The notes: a model not told the origin generated them from the sequence alone. DNA of 64,000 nt from Flavobacteriales bacterium UBA6693 (GCA_002454815.1 DKJL01000010.1:62001-126000), one strand, 5' to 3'. Counted from the stretch's first letter, positions 9,081 through 18,644 are shown. Numbers and translations are program-made.

Positions 9081-10050
9081 TCTGATCAGTGTTATAATAC
9101 CGGTGTATAATAATGATAAATATTTGAAGAGATGTTTAGAATCGGTGTGTGGTCAAACGCATCAAAATCTCGAAATTATTATTGTGAATGATGGTTCAGA
9201 AGATAATTCAGCAGAAATTATCGAAGATTTTTCTTTACGAGACAAAAGAGTGGTCGTATTTCACCAGGAAAATCAAGGTGTTTCCGCCGCCAGGAATAAA
9301 GGTTTACATCTAGCGAAAGGAGACTGTATTGGGTTTGTAGATGCAGATGATATTTTATATGAGGATATGTACGAATTTCTGTTCCAAAATCTAGAGAACT
9401 ATAATGCCGATATATCTCACTGTGGATTTGAATTGGTAAAGCCCGATGCAACGATACGATTTCACGGTACAGGGGATATCTTGATACAAAATAAATACGA
9501 GGCACTAATTGAAATACTTTCTGGTGTCAAGGTCGAGCCGAGCGCCTGTACTAAATTATATCGTAAATGTGTGCTGAAGAATGTCTTTTTTCCATTAGAT
9601 ATAAAAATAAATGAAGACTTACTATTCAATGTAGAAGCTTTTCATAAAGCGCATAACTCAGTATTTAAGGACACGATTAAATATAAGTATTTTAGTAATC
9701 CCTGTTCGGCTTCACGCTCCAAGTTTACCCAAAAAAAAGCAACAGATTTGTATGCAGTTGCGGTAAGAATATACGACATTTTAAAAAACACACCGATTCG
9801 TGAACAAGCAGAGCTGTTTTACGTTGAAAAATTATTAACCATTCTACAGGCGCTACAAAGTAATAAACTTCAGGGTGTGAAGATTTCCAAAAAACTGAGA
9901 CATGAAATTTCTACAATCAATGTGAGGTCTATGGGAATTCGGATTTGCGTTTTAAAAACGTTGTTGCTAGATTATAGCATCTTCTATCCCGTTTTTCGTT
10001 TTGTTTATGACCTATTGTTTATGAAAAAACAAAAATGGAAAAATCATTAA
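9073..10050 (+). CDS. Family 2 glycosyltransferase (GT-A)
   Basis: 325 aa. The catalytic domain is textbook: LISVIIPVYNNDKYLKRCLES at the start, VNDGSEDNS (38-46), the GVSAARNKGL helix (69-78) and FVDADDILY (88-96). A conserved INEDLLFNVEAF segment lies near residue 180, which carries the catalytic-base ED in this subgroup. A basic and hydrophobic C-terminus (LLFMKKQKWKNH) suggests membrane association. It closely resembles the gene at 11119 in layout, so the two may be paralogues adding different residues. Confidence 0.9.
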   Translation: MNNLISVIIPVYNNDKYLKRCLESVCGQTHQNLEIIIVNDGSEDNSAEIIEDFSLRDKRVVVFHQENQGVSAARNKGLHLAKGDCIGFVDADDILYEDMYEFLFQNLENYNADISHCGFELVKPDATIRFHGTGDILIQNKYEALIEILSGVKVEPSACTKLYRKCVLKNVFFPLDIKINEDLLFNVEAFHKAHNSVFKDTIKYKYFSNPCSASRSKFTQKKATDLYAVAVRIYDILKNTPIREQAELFYVEKLLTILQALQSNKLQGVKISKKLRHEISTINVRSMGIRICVLKTLLLDYSIFYPVFRFVYDLLFMKKQKWKNH

Positions 10051-10072
10051 AAATGTGCTAAGAAAATAACGA

Positions 10073-11119
10073 ATGACAAAATATAAAATTTATGTTGATG
10101 CTTCAAGCAATCTTCTCTATTCCTCCTACTACGTGGAGGGATTTTACACGACATTTGGCAAAAATAATGTACACTTTTCCTCAAAACATTTTAAAGATCT
10201 TTCAAAAAGAGACGATGAATGGTCTTATGATTCATATATGGCGGTAAAGATAGTAGAGAAGCATAAATCCTATAAAATTATTATTGATTTTGGAGATGAT
10301 GTTCCTATCAGGAAATATGCATATGCTTGGTGTGATGTGTACGCTAAAATTAATTATAATCCCCGTATAACAGGTTATTTTGATAAAGTGCATCCTATTG
10401 CCCCGGGTTTTGGTATTAAAATTTGGAATTTACTGCAAATAAGTTTTTTCAGTATTTCCAATCTCATAAAATTAAATTTGAACCCACAAATTCCTTTGTT
10501 GAAACATTTCCATAATTATTTTTCTCAATTAAAGTTGCATAGGATCGAAACATTTGCAGAAAGTTTAAATTCAGAGGTTAATGGTGATTATGTTTTTTTT
10601 ATTGCGACACTTTGGCCACACCAAAATTGTCTTACAGGTACCAATTTGTTGCGTCAGAATTATATGGAAGCTTGCAAAGATGCAAAAGTGAACTTTGAAG
10701 GTGGCTTCTTTCTTCCTGACGATGCGCATCCGCAACGAGATCAATTCTCACATCTAATTTTTAAAAAAAGATATCTCTTGCGAGAGTTTATTCAAAAAAC
10801 GAAAAAGTCAGCAATAGTTTTTAATACACCTGCTGTACATAACTGTCATGGCTGGAAACTAGGACAATTTTTAGCAATGGGAAAAGCAATCATTTCTACT
10901 ACTCTTGAAAATGACTTGGAGCCGGAACTTATTCATGGGCAGCATATTCATTTCATTTCAGATGTCAAAGAACTTAATGCGGCAATAATTAAACTTCTTA
11001 CTGATGATGTGTACAGACGGCGATTAGAAGATGAAGCAAAATCATATTATGCAAATTTTGCTCAACCCAGTGCTGTAATCAAAAGTATCTTACAAAAAGC
11101 AGATATAAAAATTAATTAA
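10073..11119 (+). CDS. GT-B-like putative glycosyltransferase, unusual N-terminal domain
   Basis: 348 aa. The N-terminal half (YKIYVDASSNLLYSSYYVEG, then a GDDVPIRKYAYAWCDVYAKIN segment) does not match a GT family I recognise. The C-terminal third has the form of a GT-B donor-binding domain: VFNTPAVHNCHGWKLGQFLA, then MGKAIISTTLENDLEPELIHG and a helical end. Related proteins occur in Bacteroidota capsule loci. It overlaps the next GT by one base (TAATG) and lies 22 bases after the previous one, so it is part of the transferase operon. A glycosyltransferase role is inferred from the C-terminal pattern and context. Confidence 0.6.
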   Translation: MTKYKIYVDASSNLLYSSYYVEGFYTTFGKNNVHFSSKHFKDLSKRDDEWSYDSYMAVKIVEKHKSYKIIIDFGDDVPIRKYAYAWCDVYAKINYNPRITGYFDKVHPIAPGFGIKIWNLLQISFFSISNLIKLNLNPQIPLLKHFHNYFSQLKLHRIETFAESLNSEVNGDYVFFIATLWPHQNCLTGTNLLRQNYMEACKDAKVNFEGGFFLPDDAHPQRDQFSHLIFKKRYLLREFIQKTKKSAIVFNTPAVHNCHGWKLGQFLAMGKAIISTTLENDLEPELIHGQHIHFISDVKELNAAIIKLLTDDVYRRRLEDEAKSYYANFAQPSAVIKSILQKADIKIN

Positions 11120-12093
11120 TGGAAAACATTATAAGTATTATTATCCCCGTGTATAATGTTGAAAGATACTTGCGACAATGTTTAGAAAGCGTCATAAACC
11201 AAACATATACGAACCTTGAAATTATTTTGGTAAACGATGGTTCATCCGACCAGTGCGCAGAAATCTGTGATATTTATGCAAGCATAGACGCAAGGATCGC
11301 CGTGATTCACAAAACCAACGGAGGATTGTCAGATGCGCGCAATGCGGGATTGAAAGTAGCAACTGGTGACTTTATTTCTTTTGTTGACAGCGATGACGTA
11401 GTATCTGTAGAATTTTACGAAAAATTATTAAAGTTAGCATTGAAATTTAATGCAGATATTGTCGAATGCAATTATTTAAAATTTGCACAGAATGAAGAAA
11501 TTAATAATGCTGGTAAAGACTCACAAAGTAAAATTGAAATTTTTAATACTCAAGATGCAATTAAGCTTTTGATGGATGAAAAATTGAAGCAGGTGGTTTG
11601 GAATAAATTGTATCGCATTAAATTGGTGAAAAATATCGAATTTCCAATAGGCAAACTTAACGAGGACGAATTTTGGACTTACAAAGTTTTTGGAAACGCG
11701 AAAAAAATCCTTAAATTATCAGATGTTCTTTACTACTACAGGCAACAGTGTGATAGTATTATGGGCAAGGCATATAATAGTAAACGTCTTGACGGTCTAG
11801 AAGCCCTTAAAGAAAGGATCTATTATATGGAGAAACACTTTCCCAAATTAAAAACACATGCGTCAAAGGTTTTCTGTTTTGCATCAATGTGGCACTATCA
11901 AAAAATTTCTCTTCACCCAGAGATTGATGAAGATGTAGCTCTCAGAAATAGAATATCAAAAGAAGTGAAAGAATATAATGGATTTGCTCTAATTAAAAAG
12001 TTATCACCTAACGAATTGGTCTGGTTTCACTTCTTTCTTATTTTTCCCCATGGATATGCCAACATTAGAAATTATTTTGGCATAGGTATATAG
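11119..12093 (+). CDS. Family 2 glycosyltransferase (GT-A)
   Basis: 324 aa. Clear GT2 signature: ISIIIPVYNVERYLRQCLES, LVNDGSSDQ (37-45), GGLSDARNAGL (68-78) and FVDSDDVVS (88-96), followed by KLNEDEFWTYKVF with the expected acidic catalytic residues. It reads like the CpsI/WfgS-type enzymes that add hexose or N-acetylhexosamine. The start codon shares one base with the previous stop. A 77-base gap to the next GT holds no obvious promoter. Confidence 0.9.
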   Translation: MENIISIIIPVYNVERYLRQCLESVINQTYTNLEIILVNDGSSDQCAEICDIYASIDARIAVIHKTNGGLSDARNAGLKVATGDFISFVDSDDVVSVEFYEKLLKLALKFNADIVECNYLKFAQNEEINNAGKDSQSKIEIFNTQDAIKLLMDEKLKQVVWNKLYRIKLVKNIEFPIGKLNEDEFWTYKVFGNAKKILKLSDVLYYYRQQCDSIMGKAYNSKRLDGLEALKERIYYMEKHFPKLKTHASKVFCFASMWHYQKISLHPEIDEDVALRNRISKEVKEYNGFALIKKLSPNELVWFHFFLIFPHGYANIRNYFGIGI

Positions 12094-12170
12094 TTAATAA
12101 CGGATAAACTTTCACTCTTCTCTTCATCGGATAATATGAACAGGAAAAAGTTCACCGCTAAATAAGCTAA

Positions 12171-13085
12171 ATGAAATATAAAATTACAATCTTTACTCCT
12201 ACGTATAATAGGGCCCATACTTTGGAAAGGCTATATAAATCTTTACAAGCGCAGTCCTTCAAAGATTTTGAATGGCTTGTGATCGATGATGGCTCATCTG
12301 ATGGCACGAAAACACTTTTTGAGAAATGGAAAAGCGAAGAGAATTTTTTTCCTATTCATTATTTTTTTAAAACAAATGGCGGTAAACACAGCGCAATAAA
12401 TTGTGGACTAGATAAGGCAAAAGGTGAATTGTTTTTCACAGCTGATTCAGATGATTACTTGACGAACAATGCTTTACAGAAAATAACGGGGTGGGCAAAT
12501 ACTTTACCGGTGGATGAAAAATTTGCTGGGGTGGTAGGTAACTGGGGTAGTACTCCCAATGAAACCGTAAATACAATTTTTAACGGAAAGTATCGGGATG
12601 CGTCACTTTTAGAACGATATCCTGAAATGACAGACGTGCCAATAGACGGTGAACGAGCTTTCGTTTTTTTTACAGCTATCCATAGAAGATACCGTTATCC
12701 GGAATTTGAAAATGAAAATTTCATGACCGAGGCCGTTGCGTGGAATAGAATGGCTTACGATGGTTATAAAATGAGAGTTTATAATGACATCATATATGTA
12801 TATAAATTTTTACCCAAAGGCTTGACTTTATCTGGGAGTAAAATATTTATTGATAATCCTAAAGGTTATGGTTTATGGCTAAAAGAAAAAGCTGCATTTT
12901 GTAATTACAGCGTGGGTAAAAAAATTATAATGTATTATTCCTATTTTTCTACGCAGAATAAAAGAATATCTTCGAAAGAAATTGCTAATAACATAGGCAC
13001 TACCAGGTATGTAATTTCAGTATTGGCTATTCTATACGCACTAAAGAACTTTTATAATCTAAAAATAAAAAAAATTTTTAGATAA
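12171..13085 (+). CDS. Family 2 glycosyltransferase (GT-A)
   Basis: 304 aa. Starts KITIFTPTYNRAHTLERLYKSL, then VIDDGSSDGT (37-46), a GGKHSAINCGL helix (70-80) and FTADSDDYLT (89-98). The KTNGGKHSA form belongs to a GT2 subgroup common in capsule clusters, distinct from the ARN-containing transferases next to it. Donor and acceptor are unknown. About 160 A+T-rich bases without recognisable signals separate it from the polymerase gene. Confidence 0.88.
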   Translation: MKYKITIFTPTYNRAHTLERLYKSLQAQSFKDFEWLVIDDGSSDGTKTLFEKWKSEENFFPIHYFFKTNGGKHSAINCGLDKAKGELFFTADSDDYLTNNALQKITGWANTLPVDEKFAGVVGNWGSTPNETVNTIFNGKYRDASLLERYPEMTDVPIDGERAFVFFTAIHRRYRYPEFENENFMTEAVAWNRMAYDGYKMRVYNDIIYVYKFLPKGLTLSGSKIFIDNPKGYGLWLKEKAAFCNYSVGKKIIMYYSYFSTQNKRISSKEIANNIGTTRYVISVLAILYALKNFYNLKIKKIFR

Positions 13086-13245
13086 AGTTTTTTCTAAGAT
13101 CAACAAATTAGAAACAATTATATTGGCGTGTAAAATCTTTTTTCAAACAATTTTTACGAGATCAATCAGACTCAGAAATTATGCATAGAATAGTATAAAA
13201 GCAGATATTAATAAACAATTGCTGTAACACCATATTTATATTTAA

Positions 13246-14340
13246 TTGATTAGTTGGATTCCCATAAGCATTTATAGTGCTATTCATTACCACGTTATGA
13301 TGATTTTTACGCTCATCACGCTTTATCATGCATTTACAAATGATTTTTTTGATGGTTTTACAAAAAGGTTTTCTTCAATAATGGGCCTTTTTATATTGTT
13401 TTTTTTTATTTTTTATATGGGAATGCGGCCAATAAGTATATTCTTCCAGGATATGGCAGCTTATGCCGAGATATATAACTTGATACAAAATGGTCGCGAA
13501 ATGACGGTGAATAGCGACTACCTATTCCATTATTTTATGGTTTACTCAACTAAAATTATGAGTGATAAATTGTTTTTTTTTATATGCAGTTTATTTTATA
13601 TTCTCCCATGCTATCTCTTTTCCAAAAAGTACGCCGGTACATACTGGTATTTTGTCTTTCTGATTTTCGTCGGATCCTTTCAATTTTGGCCGTATGGTAC
13701 GAATGGTATTCGAAATGGCATGGCAACGTCCATGTTTATACTAGCACTGTATTTTTACGACCGCAAAATCTTGAGCTACCTGATAATGGCAATTTCGTTA
13801 GGTATACATAGTTCTTTAGTTATCCCTATTATAGCTTTTGCTGTTTCCGGAATATATAAAAGTCCAAAAGCTTATTTGTACATTTGGCTTGCTTCAATCC
13901 CACTATCACTAGCTGGCGGCAGTGTTTGGGAGAATTTATTTGGTGGGCTTGGTTTCGGCAATGATACTCGTAGTCAAAGTTATCTACTTAAAGACAATAT
14001 TAATAAAGAGATATTTGCTTACACTGGTTTCAGATGGGATTTTGTATTTTATTCGTCCTTTGCCGTTTTTGCAGGTTATTATTACATTCTCAAAAAAAAG
14101 GTTAAAGATAAATTCTATATCCACCTTTGGGGAACGTACATGATTGCAAATGCATTTTGGATATTGGTCATTCGAGCAAATTTTTCAAACAGATTCGCCT
14201 ATCTGTCTTGGTTCTTGATGGCACCCGTAATTGCCTATCCACTTCTTCGTTATAAACTATTTCCAAACCAGTATCGTGTTGTTGGTGGCGTGATAGCAGT
14301 GTATTATTTATTCACGTATTTAATGTTTTTAAGAGGATGA
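13246..14340 (+). CDS. wzy: EpsG-family O-antigen/capsule polymerase (Wzy-like)
   Basis: 364 aa polytopic membrane protein of roughly ten hydrophobic segments. The segment YMGMRPISIFFQDMAAYAEIYN, with an aspartate and tyrosine before the large loop, and GTNGIRNGMATSMFILAL, carrying the conserved R-N, are typical of the EpsG family (PF14897) of polysaccharide polymerases. A TTG codon at 13246 is chosen because the residues before the first ATG (13297) extend the first membrane helix naturally; the ATG remains an alternative. It would join flipped repeat units on the periplasmic side. It overlaps the next GT by 4 bases. Confidence 0.82.
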   Translation: MISWIPISIYSAIHYHVMMIFTLITLYHAFTNDFFDGFTKRFSSIMGLFILFFFIFYMGMRPISIFFQDMAAYAEIYNLIQNGREMTVNSDYLFHYFMVYSTKIMSDKLFFFICSLFYILPCYLFSKKYAGTYWYFVFLIFVGSFQFWPYGTNGIRNGMATSMFILALYFYDRKILSYLIMAISLGIHSSLVIPIIAFAVSGIYKSPKAYLYIWLASIPLSLAGGSVWENLFGGLGFGNDTRSQSYLLKDNINKEIFAYTGFRWDFVFYSSFAVFAGYYYILKKKVKDKFYIHLWGTYMIANAFWILVIRANFSNRFAYLSWFLMAPVIAYPLLRYKLFPNQYRVVGGVIAVYYLFTYLMFLRG

Positions 14341-15302
14341 TGAAAAAGATAATTTCTATAATTATACCGTGTTATAATGTTGAAAAATATATAATAACTT
14401 GTCTGGATTCCGTTTATTCAAATGGATTAGAAGAGGAGTTATTTGAGGTGATTCTTGTAGATGACGAATCCCCTGATCAAGTTGTGAAAATCGCCTCTCA
14501 ATATTTGAAATCCAAAATAAATTATAAAATTATACGACAAAAAAATATGGGCTTAGGCGGTGCACGAAATACGGGAATGAGAAATGCTGTAGGTAAATTT
14601 ATTGTTTTTTTGGATCCAGATGATACGCTGGTGTTACAATCCTATAATTTTTTAGAAACTAGTAATTCTCAAATTATTCAGTTAGCCTCCGAAAATATTT
14701 CTCCTTCTGGTCAAATAATTTCAAGGTACCAGCCGCCAAATATTACGGGAGTCACAGGCAGAGATTTTTGGCTAAAGCATCTGGTGATGCCTTCTGCTTG
14801 TAATAAAATTTACCGTAAAAGTTTTCTTAAAGAGTATAATTTGGAATTTAAAAACCATCTTTATAGCGAAGACATCGAATTTAATGCACGCGCATTTTTC
14901 TTTGCCAGAAATGTAACGGCTAAAAATATTTTAATACAGCGTTTCTTACAGTCACCAAATTCCATAACAAGGAACAAAAGTGTCGCAAGCCGTAAAAAGC
15001 TTTTTGAAGATCTTGTTCAAATTATCAAATATCTCGTGCAATTTAAAGAAGAAAAGTCAGAGTCAAAAGAGGATGAAAGATTTTTTGATAAGATTATTAG
15101 CGACATCGGTTTGGGAGTAATAAATTTTGGGTTGCGCAACCCTGTTGATAAGTCCCAAATTTATCAGATCAAGAAATTCCTTTTAGATAATAACATCCCT
15201 ATCTTTTCTATTACATACGATAATAAATTTAAAAATTTGTTTAAATTTTTTTTGCGATTCCCTTATTCAATCTTAATGCTAAAGACAATACTATACAAAT
15301 GA
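14337..15302 (+). CDS. Family 2 glycosyltransferase (GT-A)
   Basis: 321 aa. Begins KKIISIIIPCYNVEKYIITCLDS. It has LVDDESPDQ (40-48), GLGGARNTGM (72-81) and FLDPDDTLV (91-99), then SACNKIYRKSFLKE and SEDIEFNARAFFFA with the catalytic acid. The C-terminus is basic. Two ATG codons in tandem lie at the start; the second gives a product one residue shorter. It overlaps both neighbours by 4 bases, so it is coupled to the polymerase upstream and the GT4 downstream. Confidence 0.88.
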   Translation: MMKKIISIIIPCYNVEKYIITCLDSVYSNGLEEELFEVILVDDESPDQVVKIASQYLKSKINYKIIRQKNMGLGGARNTGMRNAVGKFIVFLDPDDTLVLQSYNFLETSNSQIIQLASENISPSGQIISRYQPPNITGVTGRDFWLKHLVMPSACNKIYRKSFLKEYNLEFKNHLYSEDIEFNARAFFFARNVTAKNILIQRFLQSPNSITRNKSVASRKKLFEDLVQIIKYLVQFKEEKSESKEDERFFDKIISDIGLGVINFGLRNPVDKSQIYQIKKFLLDNNIPIFSITYDNKFKNLFKFFLRFPYSILMLKTILYK

Positions 15303-16387
15303 AAGTACTACAAATAATAGATAGTTTACCAAATACCAGCGGGGGCGCAAGATTTGTAGTTAATTTGACAAAACAATTATTGAATCGGAATATTATGTGC
15401 GATGTTTTACTTATAGATGGTAAAAAATCACATTTTTTTGATGAACTAAACGCTATTGGTGCCAATGTAATTATACTCGATAAAAATCAGAGAAGCAGAT
15501 ATAGAGTTAAATATGCAATTCAAATTTCAAAATTTATGAAAAATTATGATATCGTACATGTGCACGTTTTTCCAGCTTCTTATTTAGTAGCCTTTGCCAC
15601 ATTTTTTTCAAAACACCAGTCAGTAGTTTTTACTGAACATAGTTCATTTAATAAACGAGCAGCTCATCGATTTTTTCGAAATGTAGAGAGACAGGTTTAC
15701 GGAAGGTTTCAAATTATTGTCTGCCTTTCTGAGCAAGTTTTTGCGTTTATAAGAAAGAATTTAAATACATCTGAGCTAAAACTCCGTATAATTGAAAATG
15801 CAGTTGACGGTGACGCGGTCAGTCAAGCAGTTCCTTATTCAAAAGAAGTTCTAGGTTTTAAGCAAGACGACTTTTTGGTGTTAATGAGTTCTAGACTCGA
15901 TCCCGACAAGCGACATGATGTATTGATTGAGAGTTTGAAGTTGCTTGATGATAATGTAAAGTTACTATTCGCAGGCGATGGTCCTACAAAAAAAGAACTA
16001 CAGCAACTCGTTAAAGACTCCAATTTGTGTGAAAGGGTTTTTTTTCTCGGAGCACGTCAAGATATTTTCCGGTTAATGAAATCAGTAGACATAAATATTT
16101 TGGCATCAAACTTTGAAGGATTATCACTAGCTGCTCTTGAGGCGATGTCTGCCGGAAAACCCTTTATTGCTTCGAACGTTGAGGGTTTAGACTTCGTTGT
16201 ACAAGAGGCACGCCTACTTTTTGAAAATAATCCCGTTAGTGCCGCGAACAAAATACGTCTGTTATATATGGATAGAGTCTGGAGAAAAAATGCTGCTGAG
16301 ATTAGTATCCAACGTTCAAAAGATTTTGATATAAAGAGGATGACCGATAAATATATTAAAGTTTATGAAGATATTTTAAAAAAGTAA
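15299..16387 (+). CDS. Family 4 glycosyltransferase (GT-B)
   Basis: 362 aa retaining GT-B enzyme. The N-terminus KVLQIIDSLPNTSGGARFV holds the glycine-rich acceptor-side loop. EHSSFNKRAAHRFF lies in the N-terminal domain. The C-terminal domain has SSRLDPDKRHDVLIESL, LLFAGDGPTKKEL and the E-x7-E motif EGLSLAALEAM near residues 273-283. Its specificity is unknown. It overlaps the previous gene by 4 bases and the next by 1, consistent with a single transcript. Confidence 0.9.
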   Translation: MKVLQIIDSLPNTSGGARFVVNLTKQLLNRNIMCDVLLIDGKKSHFFDELNAIGANVIILDKNQRSRYRVKYAIQISKFMKNYDIVHVHVFPASYLVAFATFFSKHQSVVFTEHSSFNKRAAHRFFRNVERQVYGRFQIIVCLSEQVFAFIRKNLNTSELKLRIIENAVDGDAVSQAVPYSKEVLGFKQDDFLVLMSSRLDPDKRHDVLIESLKLLDDNVKLLFAGDGPTKKELQQLVKDSNLCERVFFLGARQDIFRLMKSVDINILASNFEGLSLAALEAMSAGKPFIASNVEGLDFVVQEARLLFENNPVSAANKIRLLYMDRVWRKNAAEISIQRSKDFDIKRMTDKYIKVYEDILKK

Positions 16388-17529
16388 TGTGGAATAAAAA
16401 GAAACTATTTATTGTCACCACCGTTCCTATGTCTTTTATTTTCTTTAAAGGACAGCTTCTGAAATTACGGGAGAAATTTGACGTTACGCTAATTTCATCA
16501 CCGGAGCGCGCGCTTTATGAAACTGCCGATTTTAATAAAGTAAAAAGCCACGGGATAAAAATGGCCAGAGAAATTTCATTATTATCTGATTTGATAAGTC
16601 TTTTTAAGCTAGTGATTTATTTCTTTAAAAACCAACCAGACATTCTACATGCCAATACTCCAAAAGGAAGTTTATTGTCGCTTACAGCAGCGCGGATATG
16701 CAAAATCCCTACCAGAATTTACTATATTCACGGTTTACGATATCAAGGAACAACAGGTCTTAAAAAAAGACTTCTAATGGTCATGGAAAAAATTTCCTGC
16801 TATTTTTCGACCGAAATTATTGCTGTGAGCAAAGGAGTCCGGGACGTTTTGCAAAATGACAAAATTACCAAGAAAAAAGTCACCGTCATATGGAACGGGA
16901 GCGCAAATGGCATCGATCTTAATTATTTTGATCCAAGCCATTCTGATGTTCAGGATATACGGCCGGCGTACGCGATTGCCGAAGATGAATTCGTCTTTGG
17001 CTTCTTAGGAAGACTGGTGGGTGATAAAGGCATCAATGAACTTGTCGAGGCATTTAATCAATTAAATAGTGAGTACCCGAAAATTAAATTACTGTTGGTC
17101 GGTAGTTATGAAGACCATTTGGATCCATTACGGGAAGAAACGATTTCAATAATTAGACGAAATGGTAATATCATTGAAGCAGGGGTGCAATATGATGTTA
17201 GGTCTCATATAAAGACTATGGATCTGTTAGTATTTCCATCCTACAGAGAAGGCTTTGGAATTGTCTTGATGGAAGCGGCCGCGATGAATGTGCCTGCAAT
17301 TTGCTCTGATATCATAGGCTGTAACGAAATTATTGAAGATCATGTAAACGGTTTCTTAATTCCTCAAAGAAATCAAAAAGCTCTTTATTCAAAAATGAAG
17401 TATTGTTTAGACCATCCCGCACAAGTTTCGCAGATGTCGAAAGTGACAAGACAAATGATAGCAGCTAAGTTTGAACAGGAGAAGCTGTGGGCAAAAACGA
17501 TAGAGTTTTATGAATCCATTACGTCGTAG
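16387..17529 (+). CDS. Family 4 glycosyltransferase (GT-B), last gene of the capsule GT block
   Basis: 380 aa. It begins KKLFIVTTVPMSFIFFKGQL and has HANTPKGSLLSLTAARI and YYIHGLRYQGT, features of the PglA/CapM-like GT4 group that often acts second, after the initiating phosphoglycosyl transferase. The C-terminal domain has GFLGRLVGDKGINELVEAF and the EGFGIVLMEAAAM E-x7-E motif (about residues 288-300). That it adds the second sugar onto the lipid-linked first sugar is inference from family resemblance. It is the final gene of the left block; about 90 bases later comes a strong hairpin. Confidence 0.88.
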   Translation: MWNKKKLFIVTTVPMSFIFFKGQLLKLREKFDVTLISSPERALYETADFNKVKSHGIKMAREISLLSDLISLFKLVIYFFKNQPDILHANTPKGSLLSLTAARICKIPTRIYYIHGLRYQGTTGLKKRLLMVMEKISCYFSTEIIAVSKGVRDVLQNDKITKKKVTVIWNGSANGIDLNYFDPSHSDVQDIRPAYAIAEDEFVFGFLGRLVGDKGINELVEAFNQLNSEYPKIKLLLVGSYEDHLDPLREETISIIRRNGNIIEAGVQYDVRSHIKTMDLLVFPSYREGFGIVLMEAAAMNVPAICSDIIGCNEIIEDHVNGFLIPQRNQKALYSKMKYCLDHPAQVSQMSKVTRQMIAAKFEQEKLWAKTIEFYESITS

Positions 17530-17611
17530 AACTTTGCGTTTAAAAAAAATAGCGATTTACTGTTAAAAAGTTTAGATGGTTATACTTATAGCGCGCACTT
17601 TATATGTAAAC

Positions 17612-17640
17612 AAAAAACCGCCCCTCAGGCGGTTTACTCT
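17612..17640. terminator. Rho-independent terminator between convergent genes
   Basis: A perfect 8-bp stem, AAACCGCC (17615-17622) and GGCGGTTT (17628-17635), with a 5-base loop. On the minus strand it is followed by a run of T residues, so it best serves the minus-strand gene at 17656-18405. On the plus strand the tail is less T-rich, but the hairpin may also stop the glycosyltransferase transcript. Confidence 0.85.
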
Positions 17641-17655
17641 TCTTAAAAGCCGGTC

Positions 17656-18405
17656 TTACTCGGCTGCCAACACGCTCATTGCATTAAACTGGCGGTTCTT
17701 CAGTGGATACCGCTGCCCGTTCAACTGTTGGTAAAACTCAATCAACAGCAGATAAAGCAGCACGCCCTCTCCGGCCGGTACTTCACTTACCGTTAGCGTC
17801 AGGTCCTCTGCCGCGCCAGTGCTGGCCAGCGTTGTCTTGCCACTCTCACTTGCCGTGTAGGTCTCCGTCGCAAAATCGATCCGTACCGCCACCAGTTGCA
17901 GGTCTGCTTCCGTCGCCGCCGGAGGATATTTCAGCTGCTGTCCCGGTGTCAAACCGGTGGCTTCCAGCGTACCCATCGCCGTGTCCAGCGCAAAAGGCGC
18001 CACCAGTAACTGGCCCACTTTCGAGTTTCGGTTAAAATCGAAACCGACGAACAGGGCCTTCGCACCCGGCTCCTGCAGCGCCGTGGCCATATTGCGCGCT
18101 CCCCGCGTCGACACCTCGTCCAGCTTCTTCACCGCATGCATCAGACTGATCATGCGGCTTTGGGTACGGTGGTCTTTCGCCAGATCAATTTTGTCCAGGA
18201 TACTCAGCCGGAACAGCTGCGCCGCTTTCGCACAGGTGGCAAATTCCTGTCCGTTCTCCCGCGTCCGTTCGAACGCCGGGTCGTTCATGATGCGGTCTTT
18301 GCTCACCCCGCCCTTGGTGCGCACCATCATACCATCTTTACTCTTGTAGAAAGTCATCCCTTGCAGGGTGCCCTCGATTTCGAAAATGCCCTTAAATTTG
18401 GCCAT
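17656..18405 (-). CDS. Conserved hypothetical protein, function unknown
   Basis: 249 aa, soluble, without signal peptide or membrane helix. It starts MAKFKGIFEIEGTLQGMTFY, then KSKDGMMVRTKGGVS and DPAFERTRENGQEF. It ends with EVPAGEGVLLYLLLIEFYQ and LKNRQFNAMSVLAAE. I recall similar unannotated proteins in many flavobacteria, but no function. The N-terminal glycine-rich beta pattern resembles small structural proteins, though this is weak. It is the only minus-strand gene in the first 31 kb and is clearly richer in G and C than the capsule genes to its left. It has its own terminator downstream. Confidence 0.75.
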   Translation of the reverse strand: MAKFKGIFEIEGTLQGMTFYKSKDGMMVRTKGGVSKDRIMNDPAFERTRENGQEFATCAKAAQLFRLSILDKIDLAKDHRTQSRMISLMHAVKKLDEVSTRGARNMATALQEPGAKALFVGFDFNRNSKVGQLLVAPFALDTAMGTLEATGLTPGQQLKYPPAATEADLQLVAVRIDFATETYTASESGKTTLASTGAAEDLTLTVSEVPAGEGVLLYLLLIEFYQQLNGQRYPLKNRQFNAMSVLAAE

Positions 18406-18598
18406 AATAAATTGTCTTAAAAATTAATAAATAAATGATTTGCTGTTCGAACAACACCGCTAAACTACGGCACCCGCACAGCACCTGCAAAACACTGGTT
18501 CTGTAACTGCCTGAAAAGGTGAAGGATCGCCAAAATTGCCTGGAATTTCCTCTTTTGCCTGAAAAGGACCCTGCCGCCGGCACGGCTCTGTAAATCAG

Positions 18599-18629
18599 TT
18601 TGTTGGTGTCGAAAAAAGAAGTATTTTTG
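18599..18629 (+). promoter_or_regulatory. Bacteroidota-type promoter (TTTG-N19-TAnnTTTG)
   Basis: TTTG at 18599-18602 and TATTTTTG at 18622-18629 with 19 bases between them match the Bacteroidota sigma-ABfr consensus exactly. The ATG at 18645 follows only 15 bases after the -7 element, so the leader would be very short. This supports starting the next gene at 18645 and not at a TTG further upstream. Confidence 0.8.
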
Positions 18630-18644
18630 TCCAAATCTGTCTTT

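Noticed and set aside
18136..18420. Plus-strand frames over the 249-aa minus-strand gene
   Set aside because: They are antisense shadows in a G+C-rich stretch. The minus-strand protein has a regular composition, and a terminator with the T-run on its strand lies downstream.
18438..18455. GTTCGAAC-like sequence as a possible tRNA T-arm
   Set aside because: No acceptor, D-arm or anticodon arm could be built around it.
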